From Spirochaetota bacterium (lineage in GTDB: Bacteria > Spirochaetota > UBA4802 > UBA5368): 17,014 nt of DNA. Shown here one piece after another: positions 1 to 7,297 of the stretch. Each line of letters starts with the position of its first letter. Position 1 is the first letter of the stretch. A program made the translations under genes and the position numbers. Location of the stretch: the NCBI GenBank assembly GCA_017998475.1, contig JAGODA010000028.1, positions 1-17,014 on the forward strand, in the 5' to 3' direction. Under the pieces are notes generated by a model. That model searched no databases. It was not told the origin of the DNA and saw only the letters and a program-made list of their open reading frames with translations.

Positions 1-1176
1 CTTCTGGAGGCGCAGCGTCTGGAGAGCCGAACGCGCTACGACATGGAGATGCTGCTGGAGATGGGATACTGCTCGGGCATAGAGAACTACTCGCGGATCA
101 TAGGCCGCCGCGCGGCAGGAGAGCCCCCGCCCACGCTGCTTAACTACTTCCGGGGCAACTTCATGCTCTTTGTGGACGAGTCGCACGTAACGCTGCCGCA
201 GGTGCGCGGCATGTTCGAGGGTGACCGTTCGCGGAAGACCAGCCTGGTGGAATACGGATTCCGCCTGCCCTCGGCGCTCGACAACCGGCCGCTCTACTTC
301 GAGGAGTTCGAGCGCATCATCGATCGCGCGGTCTTCGTTTCGGCCACCCCGGCCGACTACGAGCTCTCCGTGAGCGCGCAGGTGGTCGAGCAGGTCATCC
401 GGCCGACCGGACTCATCGACCCGGCGATCGAGGTGCGCCCGGCGCGCAACCAGGTGGACGACCTGATCGGCGAGGTGCGCGCCCGCGCAGAGAGGAACGA
501 GCGCGTGCTGGTGACCACGCTCACCAAGAAGATGGCCGAGGACCTCACGGCATACCTGGACAACGCCGGCCTTCGGGCAAAATACCTTCATTCCGAGATC
601 GAGACGATCGAGCGCGTCGAGATCATACGCGACCTCAGGAAGGGCGAATTCGACTGCCTGGTGGGCATCAACCTGCTGCGCGAGGGGCTCGACATCCCCG
701 AGGTTTCGCTGGTCGCGATACTCGACGCGGACAAGGAGGGCTTTCTTCGCTCGGCGCGGTCTCTCATCCAGACGGCGGGGCGCGCGGCGCGCAATCTGGG
801 CGGCACGGTCATAATGTACGCGGAAAAGATAACGCCCTCGATGCAGACGGCCATGGACGAGACGAACCGCCGCCGCGAGATACAGTCACGCTACAACGCG
901 GAGCACGGCATCACCCCCGCGTCGATCTCCAAGGAGATCGTTGACATCATTGAGCGTGAGTACCACAGCGACGACGAGTACGCGTCGTACGTGGCCGAAT
1001 ATAAAAACGCGTACCGCACCTCGAACGCGGCGACGCTGAAGGAGCTTATCGAAACCATCCGCGCCGACATGCTCTCCGCCGCGTCGAACCTGGAGTTCGA
1101 GAAAGCCGCGGTGCTGCGCGATCAGATGATGGAGGCCGAGAAAAAACTCTCACTGCTCGAAAAGGCCAAAAAATGA
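1..1176 (+). CDS. uvrB: UvrABC system protein B, C-terminal part (5' end outside window)
   Basis: UvrB is the damage-verifying helicase-like subunit of nucleotide excision repair; it is loaded by UvrA and recruits UvrC. The frame is open from base 1, so this is a partial gene: 391 residues are visible of a protein that is usually about 660-680. Visible in order (partial numbering): the GYCSGIENYSR region near residue 22, Walker B DESH at 59-62, SATP at 114-117, the helicase C-terminal domain with TTLTKKMAEDL near 172, GINLLREGLDIPE near 232 and QTAGRAARN (motif VI) near 267. A UVR domain (NLEFEKAAVLRD) lies in the last 45 residues and is the UvrC-interacting coiled segment. The Walker A motif lies to the left of the window. 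The stop codon overlaps the nadC start in ATGA. Identification is firm from the near-invariant motifs. Confidence 0.97.
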   Translation, partial: LLEAQRLESRTRYDMEMLLEMGYCSGIENYSRIIGRRAAGEPPPTLLNYFRGNFMLFVDESHVTLPQVRGMFEGDRSRKTSLVEYGFRLPSALDNRPLYFEEFERIIDRAVFVSATPADYELSVSAQVVEQVIRPTGLIDPAIEVRPARNQVDDLIGEVRARAERNERVLVTTLTKKMAEDLTAYLDNAGLRAKYLHSEIETIERVEIIRDLRKGEFDCLVGINLLREGLDIPEVSLVAILDADKEGFLRSARSLIQTAGRAARNLGGTVIMYAEKITPSMQTAMDETNRRREIQSRYNAEHGITPASISKEIVDIIEREYHSDDEYASYVAEYKNAYRTSNAATLKELIETIRADMLSAASNLEFEKAAVLRDQMMEAEKKLSLLEKAKK

Positions 1177-2015
1177 TACGAATGCCCGGCGAACACGAAA
1201 TCATTCACATAATTGACGCGGCGCTGCGCGAGGACATCGGCGACGGCGACGTCACCTCGAACGCGATATTCACCGGAGACGAGCTCTCGACCGCGCGCGT
1301 CATCGCCAAGGAGGACGGTGTTTTCTGCGGCGGCGATGTGGTGCGCATGGTGTACCGGCGTCTGAGCCAGGAGGTGCGCGTAGCGCCACTCAAAAACGAC
1401 GGTGAGACGATAGCGAGCGGGGAGACCGCCCTGATGCTCTCGGGCCCGACGGCGGCGCTTCTCACCGGCGAGCGCACCGCGCTCAATTTCGCCCAGCGCA
1501 TGTCGGGCATAGCGACCGCCGCCCGTTCCGCGGCCGCCCTCGTGGCGGGGACCTCCATCCGTATTCTGGATACGCGAAAGACCGCTCCGGGTCTGCGCCT
1601 GCTCGACAAGTACGCGGTGGCGGCAGGGGGTGGCACCAACCACCGCATGGGCCTCTTCGACATGGTGATGATCAAGGACAACCACATCCGCGCGGCCGGC
1701 GGCATCGCCGAGACAGTACGGCGCGTGCGCGCGGCGCACGGGTCTCGGCTCAAGGTCGAGGTCGAGGTGACGGACGCGGCCGAGGCCCGGGAGGCCGCGG
1801 AGGCCGGCGCGGACATCATCATGCTCGACAACATGGACAGGGAACACATGAGCGAGGCGATCGGGATCATCGCCGGGCGAGCGAAGATAGAGATTTCGGG
1901 GAACATGGATGAAGAGCGCGTGAAGGAGATAGCGGACCTCGCGATCGATTTCATCTCTATCGGCGCGCTCACGCACTCGGTGAGGGCGTTCGACCTTTCA
2001 ATGCGCTTCGAGTAG
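1173..2015 (+). CDS. nadC: Nicotinate-nucleotide pyrophosphorylase (quinolinate phosphoribosyltransferase)
   Basis: Makes nicotinate mononucleotide, CO2 and PPi from quinolinate and PRPP in de novo NAD synthesis; cytoplasmic. The 280-residue length is normal for the family. Motifs seen: REDIGDGDVTS at 19-29, ERTALN at 100-105, DTRKTAPGLR at 133-142 (substrate phosphate and quinolinate binding), GGGTNHRMGLFD at 152-163, KDNHI at 168-172, EVEVT at 196-200, MLDN at 217-220 and ISIGALTHS at 261-269 closing the barrel. The start at 1173 is preferred over the Met at 1182 because AAAGG at 1161-1165 sits 7 bases upstream. The start overlaps the uvrB stop (ATGA), so the two are probably translationally coupled. 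nadA and nadB are not in the window. The gene ends 10 bp from the convergent GNAT gene. Confidence 0.97.
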   Translation: MIRMPGEHEIIHIIDAALREDIGDGDVTSNAIFTGDELSTARVIAKEDGVFCGGDVVRMVYRRLSQEVRVAPLKNDGETIASGETALMLSGPTAALLTGERTALNFAQRMSGIATAARSAAALVAGTSIRILDTRKTAPGLRLLDKYAVAAGGGTNHRMGLFDMVMIKDNHIRAAGGIAETVRRVRAAHGSRLKVEVEVTDAAEAREAAEAGADIIMLDNMDREHMSEAIGIIAGRAKIEISGNMDEERVKEIADLAIDFISIGALTHSVRAFDLSMRFE

Positions 2016-2025
2016 CACAGGTTTC

Positions 2026-2478
2026 TTATTCGCCGAGTTTAAGCGCCGTGTAGGCCGGATAAAATCCGTATCGCTCATAGAAGGGAAACGCCTCTTCGTT
2101 TCCCGCGGCCACGACGATAGCGATCTCCACGGCCTGCCCCGCCTTCAGCCAGTCGAGCGCCCTCCGCACCAATCCGTCGCCCGTGCCGGAGCGCCGGTAC
2201 CCCTCCTCAATGAAGAGTGAATCGACCTCACCGCGGCCCTTGCGGTCGATTGTGCTTATGCAGTAGCCGACGATCGCAACTCCGGCGCGGGCGACATCGA
2301 TCCGGAAGTCGATATCGTCGAGGAGGAATTTTTTAACGCGTTTTTCGAATGTAAAGGTCTCGTAATGCGCCCGAAAGTGCGGGGAACGGCGCAGGTGGTG
2401 CGCGTTCAGCTTTTCCCACAGCGGCCGTAGTGCCGCTATTTCAGCTACCGGCAGGGTATGGAATTCGACAGGATCCAT
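2026..2478 (-). CDS. GNAT-family N-acetyltransferase
   Basis: A 150-residue single-domain acyltransferase of the GCN5-related type; it transfers an acetyl group from acetyl-CoA to an amine that cannot be named from sequence. Motif A is visible as VDSLFIEEGYRRSGTG at 85-100, with the R-x-x-G-x-G pyrophosphate loop at 95-100. Motif B is FYERYGF at 133-139. The N-terminal half (HFRAHYETFTFEKRVKKFL) is the variable acceptor side. It is the last gene of the minus-strand run and starts 9 bp after the stop of the YhhN-like gene, with a weak AAGG upstream, so it is probably co-transcribed. Substrate and phenotype are unknown. Confidence 0.85.
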   Translation of the reverse strand: MDPVEFHTLPVAEIAALRPLWEKLNAHHLRRSPHFRAHYETFTFEKRVKKFLLDDIDFRIDVARAGVAIVGYCISTIDRKGRGEVDSLFIEEGYRRSGTGDGLVRRALDWLKAGQAVEIAIVVAAGNEEAFPFYERYGFYPAYTALKLGE

Positions 2479-2487
2479 GACGGCGCC

Positions 2488-3273
2488 TTACCGGCCCCCG
2501 GAGCGCTCCCAGCGGTGGCCGCTGAGCGCGATGAGAAGTATGGCCGGCATGTAGAAGAGCCACGTCAGAATCATGCAGTAGGGCGCAATCGACTCGACCC
2601 GGACGTTGTACAGAACTCCGATGATCTCGGTGACAAACCAGGAGCTTACGCCGGCGGCGATAAGCCTGGCGTTCGTTGCCGGAAAGAGGCGGTTGCGCAC
2701 CGTCTCCCATCCCACCCAGAGCGATGTGGTGAGGATAAGTGCGTAGAAAAGCGAGGGATAGAACTGTCCCGCCGCGTGGAGCGGACCGGCGAGAAACAGG
2801 AAGATGATGGCAACCGGAACGTAGAAGAGGAGCGGAAACGCGAGGCGCCGTCCGAGCGGCGCGCCGGAGCGCAGGAAGGTGAAGCCGCGCGCGTGGCGGA
2901 TGATGAGCAGCAGATGGGCCGCGATCGAGAGGGCCGCGCCGACGAGAAACGCCCCGTTCTTGAACGATACATCGTCATGGTACACCCAGACGCTCATGCA
3001 CGCGTCCACGATGACTATGCAGATGTATGCCGCCACGAGGAGGAGTGTGTCTTTCGAGCCGAGTCCGTTTCTCCCGATGACGAACACAATCGCCGCGCAC
3101 AGCATCGATACCACTGGCTTGGCGAATGCCGGGTAGAGGCTCGCGGTGCCGTAGAGCAGATTCATCCAGTCCACCGAAAAAAATGACCCGGTAATGAAAA
3201 GCGCCGTTGCCGCGGCCGCGATGACGATGCCGATGTTCGGGATCGATGCCCGGGAATCTTCTACGGTTTTCAT
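2488..3273 (-). CDS. Eight-helix membrane protein, YhhN/TMEM86-like
   Basis: A 261-residue very hydrophobic protein. I see about eight membrane segments near residues 13-33, 50-68, 76-97, 107-125, 145-163, 173-191, 203-222 and 228-250. Topology and several landmarks resemble the YhhN family, whose characterised members are lysoplasmalogenases: a Lys-Pro pair at 52-53, an Asp ending helix 3 (VIVDACM, near 90), and FLVGAALSIAAHLLLIIRH at 109-127 with a His at 120. The Ser-Asp usually found near the last helices is not clearly present (SSWFVTEII at 210-218), so catalytic activity is uncertain. A strong GGAGG six bases upstream supports the start at 3273. It is followed closely by the GNAT gene. 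Family assignment is by pattern only. Confidence 0.6.
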   Translation of the reverse strand: MKTVEDSRASIPNIGIVIAAAATALFITGSFFSVDWMNLLYGTASLYPAFAKPVVSMLCAAIVFVIGRNGLGSKDTLLLVAAYICIVIVDACMSVWVYHDDVSFKNGAFLVGAALSIAAHLLLIIRHARGFTFLRSGAPLGRRLAFPLLFYVPVAIIFLFLAGPLHAAGQFYPSLFYALILTTSLWVGWETVRNRLFPATNARLIAAGVSSWFVTEIIGVLYNVRVESIAPYCMILTWLFYMPAILLIALSGHRWERSGGR

Positions 3274-3352
3274 GTCTGTCCTCCTCTTCTGGTGAAATTC
3301 CTTCGGTATTCAATGTATCCGCCCGTAGCGCGGTCGGGGCACGAAATCTTCA

Positions 3353-3730
3353 TCACTCCGGGCACATCAGGTACAGGGTGAGCGCGCCCTGCGCGATCGA
3401 GAGTACGAGCGTGGCGGCGAGCATGAGGCGCGAGACCGGCAGGGTGAATTGCGTGTTGCCGCGCCGGATGAACCAGGTATGCGCGCAGAACGCGAAGATG
3501 CCGCCGGACGCCACCAGGAGTGAAACGATGAGCCCCGCGGTCCCGCCGTCTTTAAGAAGCGTGAGGCCGTACAGCATGACGAAAAGCACGGGGAAGTGGA
3601 TGATGAGAAAGCCCGTGATACCTCCCGGCAGGCGGAAGAGCTCCCATTCCTTCCAGTATGCGGATTCTATCTCGTGGTTGATGAGCACCACCGCGTTGGC
3701 AAGGTACAGCCAGAAAAGCGTTTCCCGCAT
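3353..3730 (-). CDS. Small four-helix membrane protein, function unknown
   Basis: A 125-residue protein with four predicted membrane helices (about 4-20, 38-59, 65-83 and 100-121). A striking conserved-looking segment joins the first two helices: NHEIESAYWKEWELFRLPGG at 18-37, rich in charged and aromatic residues with His-Glu and Glu-Trp pairs. It resembles a small uncharacterised DUF family of bacterial membrane proteins; I am not certain of the family number. The start at 3730 is well supported: a GGAGG eight bases upstream overlaps the stop of the preceding gene, so only 5 bp separate the two genes and they are likely co-transcribed and coupled. No function should be inferred beyond membrane location. 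Confidence 0.75.
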   Translation of the reverse strand: MRETLFWLYLANAVVLINHEIESAYWKEWELFRLPGGITGFLIIHFPVLFVMLYGLTLLKDGGTAGLIVSLLVASGGIFAFCAHTWFIRRGNTQFTLPVSRLMLAATLVLSIAQGALTLYLMCPE

Positions 3731-3735
3731 GGCGG

Positions 3736-4719
3736 TTACCTCCGTCCGGAAAGCGTGAGGATGTCGCCGACCGCTTCCATCCCGGCGGTGCTGTCCTCCG
3801 CGTGGAAGATCACGCGCCCGTCATGGTGTTCCAGGCGCACCGAGAGGCGGGCGTTCCCGCACTCCTTGATCGGTCTGTTCATGGCACCGCTGGCGGGCGC
3901 GGCGAGCGATCCGGTGGCAAGCTGTTCCGCCTCGACCGCAAGCCGGTGTCGCCTGTCAGAAATTGTCACGGATAGTCTGTTACCGGCCTTATCGATCTTC
4001 CGGATAGTCGCTCCTGTATAGGTCATGAAACGGTAAAGCTTCCCGCCGGCGTACAGGAAGCACAGGAAGCCGTTAAAATGCCGTCCACGCCAGGGAATTT
4101 TCGCTATGGAAAGCATGAACGAGCCCTCTGAACCCCGAAATGTATTCCCCTGAAGCCATATCCACGATTCGGGGAAAGACGTTCCCCAGTCCTTCTCGAT
4201 ATAGCCGCGCCCGTTGTCGAAAGAGCATACGGCTCCATCGATTTTCAGCTCTCCTGAAAGGCGGTGACCCATGGAAACCACGCCGTGGTAGCACTCCATA
4301 GAGGGCACAAAGGAATACCACCCCATGATGCCGGGGGAAAGTGGCCTGACGGGGTAGGGGAAAACACCATCGAACCGGAGCTCGCCGGTAACGCGCGTTC
4401 CATCGTTGTCGATGTCGAGTGAGATGCCTTCTGTTGAAAAGCGGCATCTCCCTATTTCAACCTGGAAGCGGTCGCGCAGCCACCTGAATTCGGACAGATC
4501 GTACTGAAAGTAGCGCGAGACACCGGTCATTCCGTCGATCATCTGTATGAAGGCGTGTCGTTCGCCGGAGAGGGAGACGCCCGGAATGAACGCCAGGACC
4601 CGGTCGGATCCTGGCGAAACCTGCTTGAAGTACCAGCCCTCAAAGTAGCCGTCCCGTTCGAGGTCTCCCTGAAAGACGGCCGGGGTATAGATCTTCGCGA
4701 TTGTAGAGATAAGTCCCAT
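3736..4719 (-). CDS. Tocopherol-cyclase-family protein
   Basis: A 327-residue protein from the chosen start. It carries the hallmarks of the tocopherol cyclase family (plant VTE1 and many bacterial relatives of unknown role): FEGWYFKQ at 26-33 and GYIEKDWGTSFPESWIWLQG at 172-191, in a beta-rich protein with no signal peptide seen. In plants and cyanobacteria the enzyme closes the chromanol ring; nothing else in this window belongs to tocopherol synthesis, so the substrate here is open. The frame stays open upstream to an ATG at 4878, but I choose the ATG at 4719 because the family starts shortly before the K-I-Y-x-P-x-x-F-Q-G segment, the extra 53 residues look non-coding, and the far start lies inside a DnaA box. 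No clear Shine-Dalgarno supports either start. First gene of the minus-strand run. Confidence 0.8.
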   Translation of the reverse strand: MGLISTIAKIYTPAVFQGDLERDGYFEGWYFKQVSPGSDRVLAFIPGVSLSGERHAFIQMIDGMTGVSRYFQYDLSEFRWLRDRFQVEIGRCRFSTEGISLDIDNDGTRVTGELRFDGVFPYPVRPLSPGIMGWYSFVPSMECYHGVVSMGHRLSGELKIDGAVCSFDNGRGYIEKDWGTSFPESWIWLQGNTFRGSEGSFMLSIAKIPWRGRHFNGFLCFLYAGGKLYRFMTYTGATIRKIDKAGNRLSVTISDRRHRLAVEAEQLATGSLAAPASGAMNRPIKECGNARLSVRLEHHDGRVIFHAEDSTAGMEAVGDILTLSGRR

Positions 4720-4826
4720 CGATGGTATGATGCAATGTGCAAGGAGTTTTTTACAAACCAAAAATGAAAAATCCCGTGATGATTTCGATTTCATGTGATT
4801 CGACTGCGGTACTGGCACACGGCCGT

Positions 4827-4847
4827 TTATCCACATTCTTATCCACA
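4827..4847 (+). promoter_or_regulatory. Two tandem DnaA boxes
   Basis: Two perfect copies of TTATCCACA, at 4827-4835 and 4839-4847, in the same orientation and separated by three bases. This matches the DnaA-box consensus TTATNCACA exactly. I noticed no other exact match elsewhere in the window apart from the inverted box at 4872-4880. Confidence 0.8.
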
Positions 4848-4871
4848 GTCCGATGCGCGTACGGGTGTGGT

Positions 4872-4880
4872 TGTGCATAA
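4872..4880 (-). promoter_or_regulatory. Inverted DnaA box
   Basis: TGTGCATAA on the plus strand reads TTATGCACA on the minus strand, an exact match to TTATNCACA. It lies 24 bp beyond the tandem pair and directly before a GC-rich stretch and then AT-rich DNA. The upstream ATG of the long tocopherol-cyclase-like frame (4878) falls inside this box, which argues against that start. Confidence 0.7.
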
Positions 4881-5032
4881 CGTGACCGCGGCCTCAATCT
4901 GATCAATTACGGTTAATTATTAATTTTTTTATTATGGACATAGGAGTTGCCAGTGATGATTTGCGAAATCCCGGAGTGAAGACTCCAATGCGTGATTTTT
5001 TTTCTTTTCGGGCCCGCTTTTTCAAATTTTCA

Positions 5033-5061
5033 TTGACTTTAAATTAATTTAAATATAAATG
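5033..5061 (+). promoter_or_regulatory. Possible promoter for the 5157 gene
   Basis: TTGACT at 5033-5038 is a good -35. The best -10 look-alike, TATAAA at 5054-5059, leaves a 15-bp spacer, shorter than usual; with a 17-bp spacer the hexamer would be TAAATG. The spacer is filled by a perfect 16-bp palindrome, so a repressor bound there would block polymerase. Confidence 0.4.
5038..5053. repeat. Perfect 16-bp AT palindrome
   Basis: TTTAAATT followed directly by AATTTAAA, a perfect self-complementary 16-mer lying between the candidate -35 and -10. It shares the core AATTAATTT with the larger palindrome at 5066-5092; the two copies start 26 bp apart. Possible operator or easily melted DNA. Confidence 0.6.
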
Positions 5062-5065
5062 ATTA

Positions 5066-5092
5066 TCAATTAATTTCACAGAAATTAATTGA
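5066..5092. repeat. Perfect 12-bp inverted repeat with 3-base centre
   Basis: Left arm TCAATTAATTTC (5066-5077), centre ACA, right arm GAAATTAATTGA (5081-5092). All 12 pairs match. It lies just after the candidate -10 and about 65 bp before the next start codon. It could be a dimeric regulator site or, in RNA, a hairpin in the leader; no T-run follows, so it is not a terminator. Confidence 0.7.
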
Positions 5093-5156
5093 CCGTGCTT
5101 TTGTTCCCATTGCCGCTTCCTGAAAAGTATATAGATATAGGGAGAAACTCGTCGGT

Positions 5157-6056
5157 ATGAAACATACCCATGGTGAAGCGGGGCACCAGCGCGATAGGGA
5201 AATTAATTTACTCGTTCAACAGGTCGTTTCAATGGATTATTCCCGCGACAGGATAGCAAAGGAAATAGACAGGATGTTCCTCGAACTGCCGCGCGCCGAG
5301 AAATCGGCGCTGTTTTCGGTCGTGGTGAGCCGCAGTTGCGAGCAGGCGTGGACGGGAGACCTCCGCTCACGTACGGGAGGGTTCGTCCATGCCCTCGCGC
5401 GTTTCGACGATGCGGTCCCCGGCCGCGGGTTCGAGGGGTGCTTCGCGGTTCGCCTGAGCAGGTTCGTCGCCTCGATGCTCGGGAACGGCGGCGCGCGGGT
5501 CGTCCGCGGCAAATACCTCAGCCAGGAGTTCTACGACGGGTGCACCGCCGCCGTTGCCGGGACCGAGCTTTTCCGCGAGGCGGGCGACGCGGAGCTTTTT
5601 GAGATCTATATAAAACAGTGCGTCATCATGATGAAAGCCGCCGGAATGATCGACGTCGAGGGGGCGAGCGCCGTTCTCGCGTCGGGGTGTTCGGGCGAAA
5701 ACATCTTCCCCGCGCTGTTCGGCGCCTTCTGGGGCAAGGTCCGCTGGGAGGATATTTTCCCCTCGAATCCCTCGGCGGCGCGCGAACTGCGGCACAACCG
5801 CCATATACTCGTCGACCTCATACTCCGGCAGGAAGGCCGGTTCACGCTCGATTCCGTTGCGGTTGAATTTTTCGACCTGACGGGTTTCGGAGACCGCAAC
5901 GACGTTTTCCTCATCTCGTTTCTGGACTTTTACCTGTTTACCTGGTTCAGGCACTTCGGGCTTGTCGAATACGCCGAATCGGGCGACGGGGACGCTGTCC
6001 GAATATATGCCACCGAGCGGGGGAAGTCCTTTCTGAGGCACCTCCAGCGCGTCTGA
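5157..6056 (+). CDS. Unrecognised helical protein with winged-helix-like C-terminus
   Basis: A 299-residue soluble protein that I do not recognise. It is mainly alpha-helical, has no signal peptide and no membrane segment. The N-terminal 25 residues are polar and may be flexible. The last 75 residues (FTLDSVAVEFFDLTGFGD near 229, then YLFTWFRHFGLVEYAE and VRIYATERGKSFLRHL) have the pattern of a winged helix: a helix ending in W-x-R-x-x-G-L-V-E, a beta hairpin, and T-x-x-G-K-x-F-L. The start at 5157 is supported by GGGAG at 5140-5144, with a rather long 12-base spacing; Met26 (5232) is the main alternative. It follows the AT-rich palindromic region and precedes galK by 43 bases, so it might share a transcript with galK. 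A regulatory role is possible but not shown. Confidence 0.75.
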   Translation: MKHTHGEAGHQRDREINLLVQQVVSMDYSRDRIAKEIDRMFLELPRAEKSALFSVVVSRSCEQAWTGDLRSRTGGFVHALARFDDAVPGRGFEGCFAVRLSRFVASMLGNGGARVVRGKYLSQEFYDGCTAAVAGTELFREAGDAELFEIYIKQCVIMMKAAGMIDVEGASAVLASGCSGENIFPALFGAFWGKVRWEDIFPSNPSAARELRHNRHILVDLILRQEGRFTLDSVAVEFFDLTGFGDRNDVFLISFLDFYLFTWFRHFGLVEYAESGDGDAVRIYATERGKSFLRHLQRV

Positions 6057-6099
6057 CAATGAATCACCCCCATCTCGCGGCGGCCCGGTGTACCTTTTC

Positions 6100-7266
6100 A
6101 TGAACGAGCTTGTGCACAGGCTGATAGAGGCGCACCGATCGGCGTTTCCCGACGCCGCCCGGCCGCGTGTCTTTTCATGCCCGGGCAGGATCAATCTCAT
6201 CGGAGAACACGTCGATTACAACGGCGGACACGTGTTTCCGGCGGCCATCGACAGGGCCGTATATCTGTGCGTTTCAGAGAATACTTCCGGGCGTTTCAGG
6301 TTCCATGACGCCGGATTCCAGGCGTCGGGCGAACTCCCCCTGTTGCTCTTCGGCGGAGGTACGGTCGTTCCGAGGGTGTGGCTCTATCCAGCCGGGGCGC
6401 TGGCGCTTCTTCGATCGGACTGGGACAGGGGATTCGACCTGAGCTACCTGAGTATCATCCCGGCCGGAGGCGGCGTCTCAAGCTCGGCGGCCATCACCGT
6501 AGTGACGCTCTACGCGATGATCTCCATGCTTGGCATGACGATCGATACCCTCGAGCTCGCGCGGATGGGGCAGCGGGTGGAGCGGGAGTACGCCGGGGTC
6601 GCCTGCGGCATTATGGACCAGTTCGCCGTCATTCACGGGAAAAAGGACAGCGCGATGCTCCTCGATACGCGCGATCTCTCCTTCGAATACCTGCACATCG
6701 ACTCGTCCAGGGTGCATTTCGTCCTGGTCAACAGCGGAATCAAGCATTCCCTTCGCGAGTCCGGTTACAACGACCGGAGAAGGGAATGCGATTCGGCCCT
6801 GGCGCTTCTGCGCGGGGCGGGGGCGGAGATCGCGCATCTGTGCGATCTGGCCCCCCACGATTTCGCCCCGCTCGAGGCCGGGCTTCCTCCCGTGGAGAGA
6901 CGGCGCGCGCGCCACGCGATTGCGGAAAACGCGCGCACGCTCGAGTTTCTGCGCCGGATGCGCTCCGGAGACTTCGCAGGGGCCGGGGATCTGCTGTACG
7001 CGTCGCACGCGAGCCTGCGGGACGATTTCGAGGTGAGCATCGACGAACTGGACCGCCTCGTCGAGTGGGCGGAGCCCATCGCCGGGGTATACGGATCCAG
7101 GATGATGGGCGGGGGTTTCGGCGGCTGCACCATCACAATGGTCGACGCGTCGTTGTCGGAGGAGTTTGCCCGTACGATCGGAGAAAGGTTTCGAAGAGAG
7201 TACGGCACGCCGCCCGATATACTGGAATGCACGATCGGCGATGGGGTCCGGGAGATCGCCTTTTAA
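6100..7266 (+). CDS. galK: Galactokinase
   Basis: A GHMP-family kinase that phosphorylates alpha-D-galactose at C1 with ATP, the entry step of the Leloir pathway. 388 residues from the chosen ATG, normal for the family. Motifs seen: the galactokinase signature GRINLIGEHVDYN at 29-41 (catalytic Arg30; sugar-contacting Glu36, His37 and Asp39), the ATP loop PAGGGVSSSAA at about 121-131, CGIMDQF at 169-175 with the catalytic Asp173, and MMGGGFGGCTI near the C-terminus. A GTG at 6088 would add four residues; neither start has a strong ribosome-binding site, and ATG 6100 matches family starts better. No galT, galE or sugar transporter lies in the window. It ends 31 bp from the convergent EAL gene. 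Confidence 0.93.
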   Translation: MNELVHRLIEAHRSAFPDAARPRVFSCPGRINLIGEHVDYNGGHVFPAAIDRAVYLCVSENTSGRFRFHDAGFQASGELPLLLFGGGTVVPRVWLYPAGALALLRSDWDRGFDLSYLSIIPAGGGVSSSAAITVVTLYAMISMLGMTIDTLELARMGQRVEREYAGVACGIMDQFAVIHGKKDSAMLLDTRDLSFEYLHIDSSRVHFVLVNSGIKHSLRESGYNDRRRECDSALALLRGAGAEIAHLCDLAPHDFAPLEAGLPPVERRRARHAIAENARTLEFLRRMRSGDFAGAGDLLYASHASLRDDFEVSIDELDRLVEWAEPIAGVYGSRMMGGGFGGCTITMVDASLSEEFARTIGERFRREYGTPPDILECTIGDGVREIAF

Positions 7267-7297
7267 GCGGTCTCCGCGTTGATGCGTTCTCCCGCAA

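Larger units (their letters stand above)
4720..5156. other. AT-rich divergent intergenic region with origin-like features
   Basis: 437 bp without a convincing gene between divergent genes in an otherwise GC-rich segment. In order it holds: two direct DnaA boxes and one inverted box (4827-4880); a short GC-rich stretch (about 4881-4894); AT-rich DNA including a run of seven T (4924-4930); a small hairpin GGAGT-GAAG-ACTCC (4973-4986) followed ten bases later by eight T (4996-5003); an 8-bp CGGGCCCG palindrome (5009-5016); a promoter-like TTGACT (5033-5038); two long AT palindromes (5038-5053 and 5066-5092); and the GGGAG (5140-5144) of the next gene. A weak minus-strand -10 (CATAAT, complement of 4931-4936) could serve the tocopherol-cyclase-like gene. 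The order DnaA boxes, GC-rich spacer, AT-rich DNA is that of known bacterial unwinding regions. Origin function is an inference. Confidence 0.45.

Noticed and set aside
1122..1976. Long minus-strand open frames opposite nadC
   Set aside because: Shadows of nadC caused by high GC; rich in Arg, His and Ala with no domain pattern.
4720..4878. N-terminal extension of the tocopherol-cyclase-like gene to the ATG at 4878
   Set aside because: The extra 53 residues look non-coding, the ATG lies inside a DnaA box, the region includes two more DnaA boxes, and family members begin near Met 4719.
7266..7280. Short GCGG-TCT-CCGC hairpin between galK and the EAL gene as a bidirectional terminator
   Set aside because: Only four pairs and no T-run on either strand; too weak to list.
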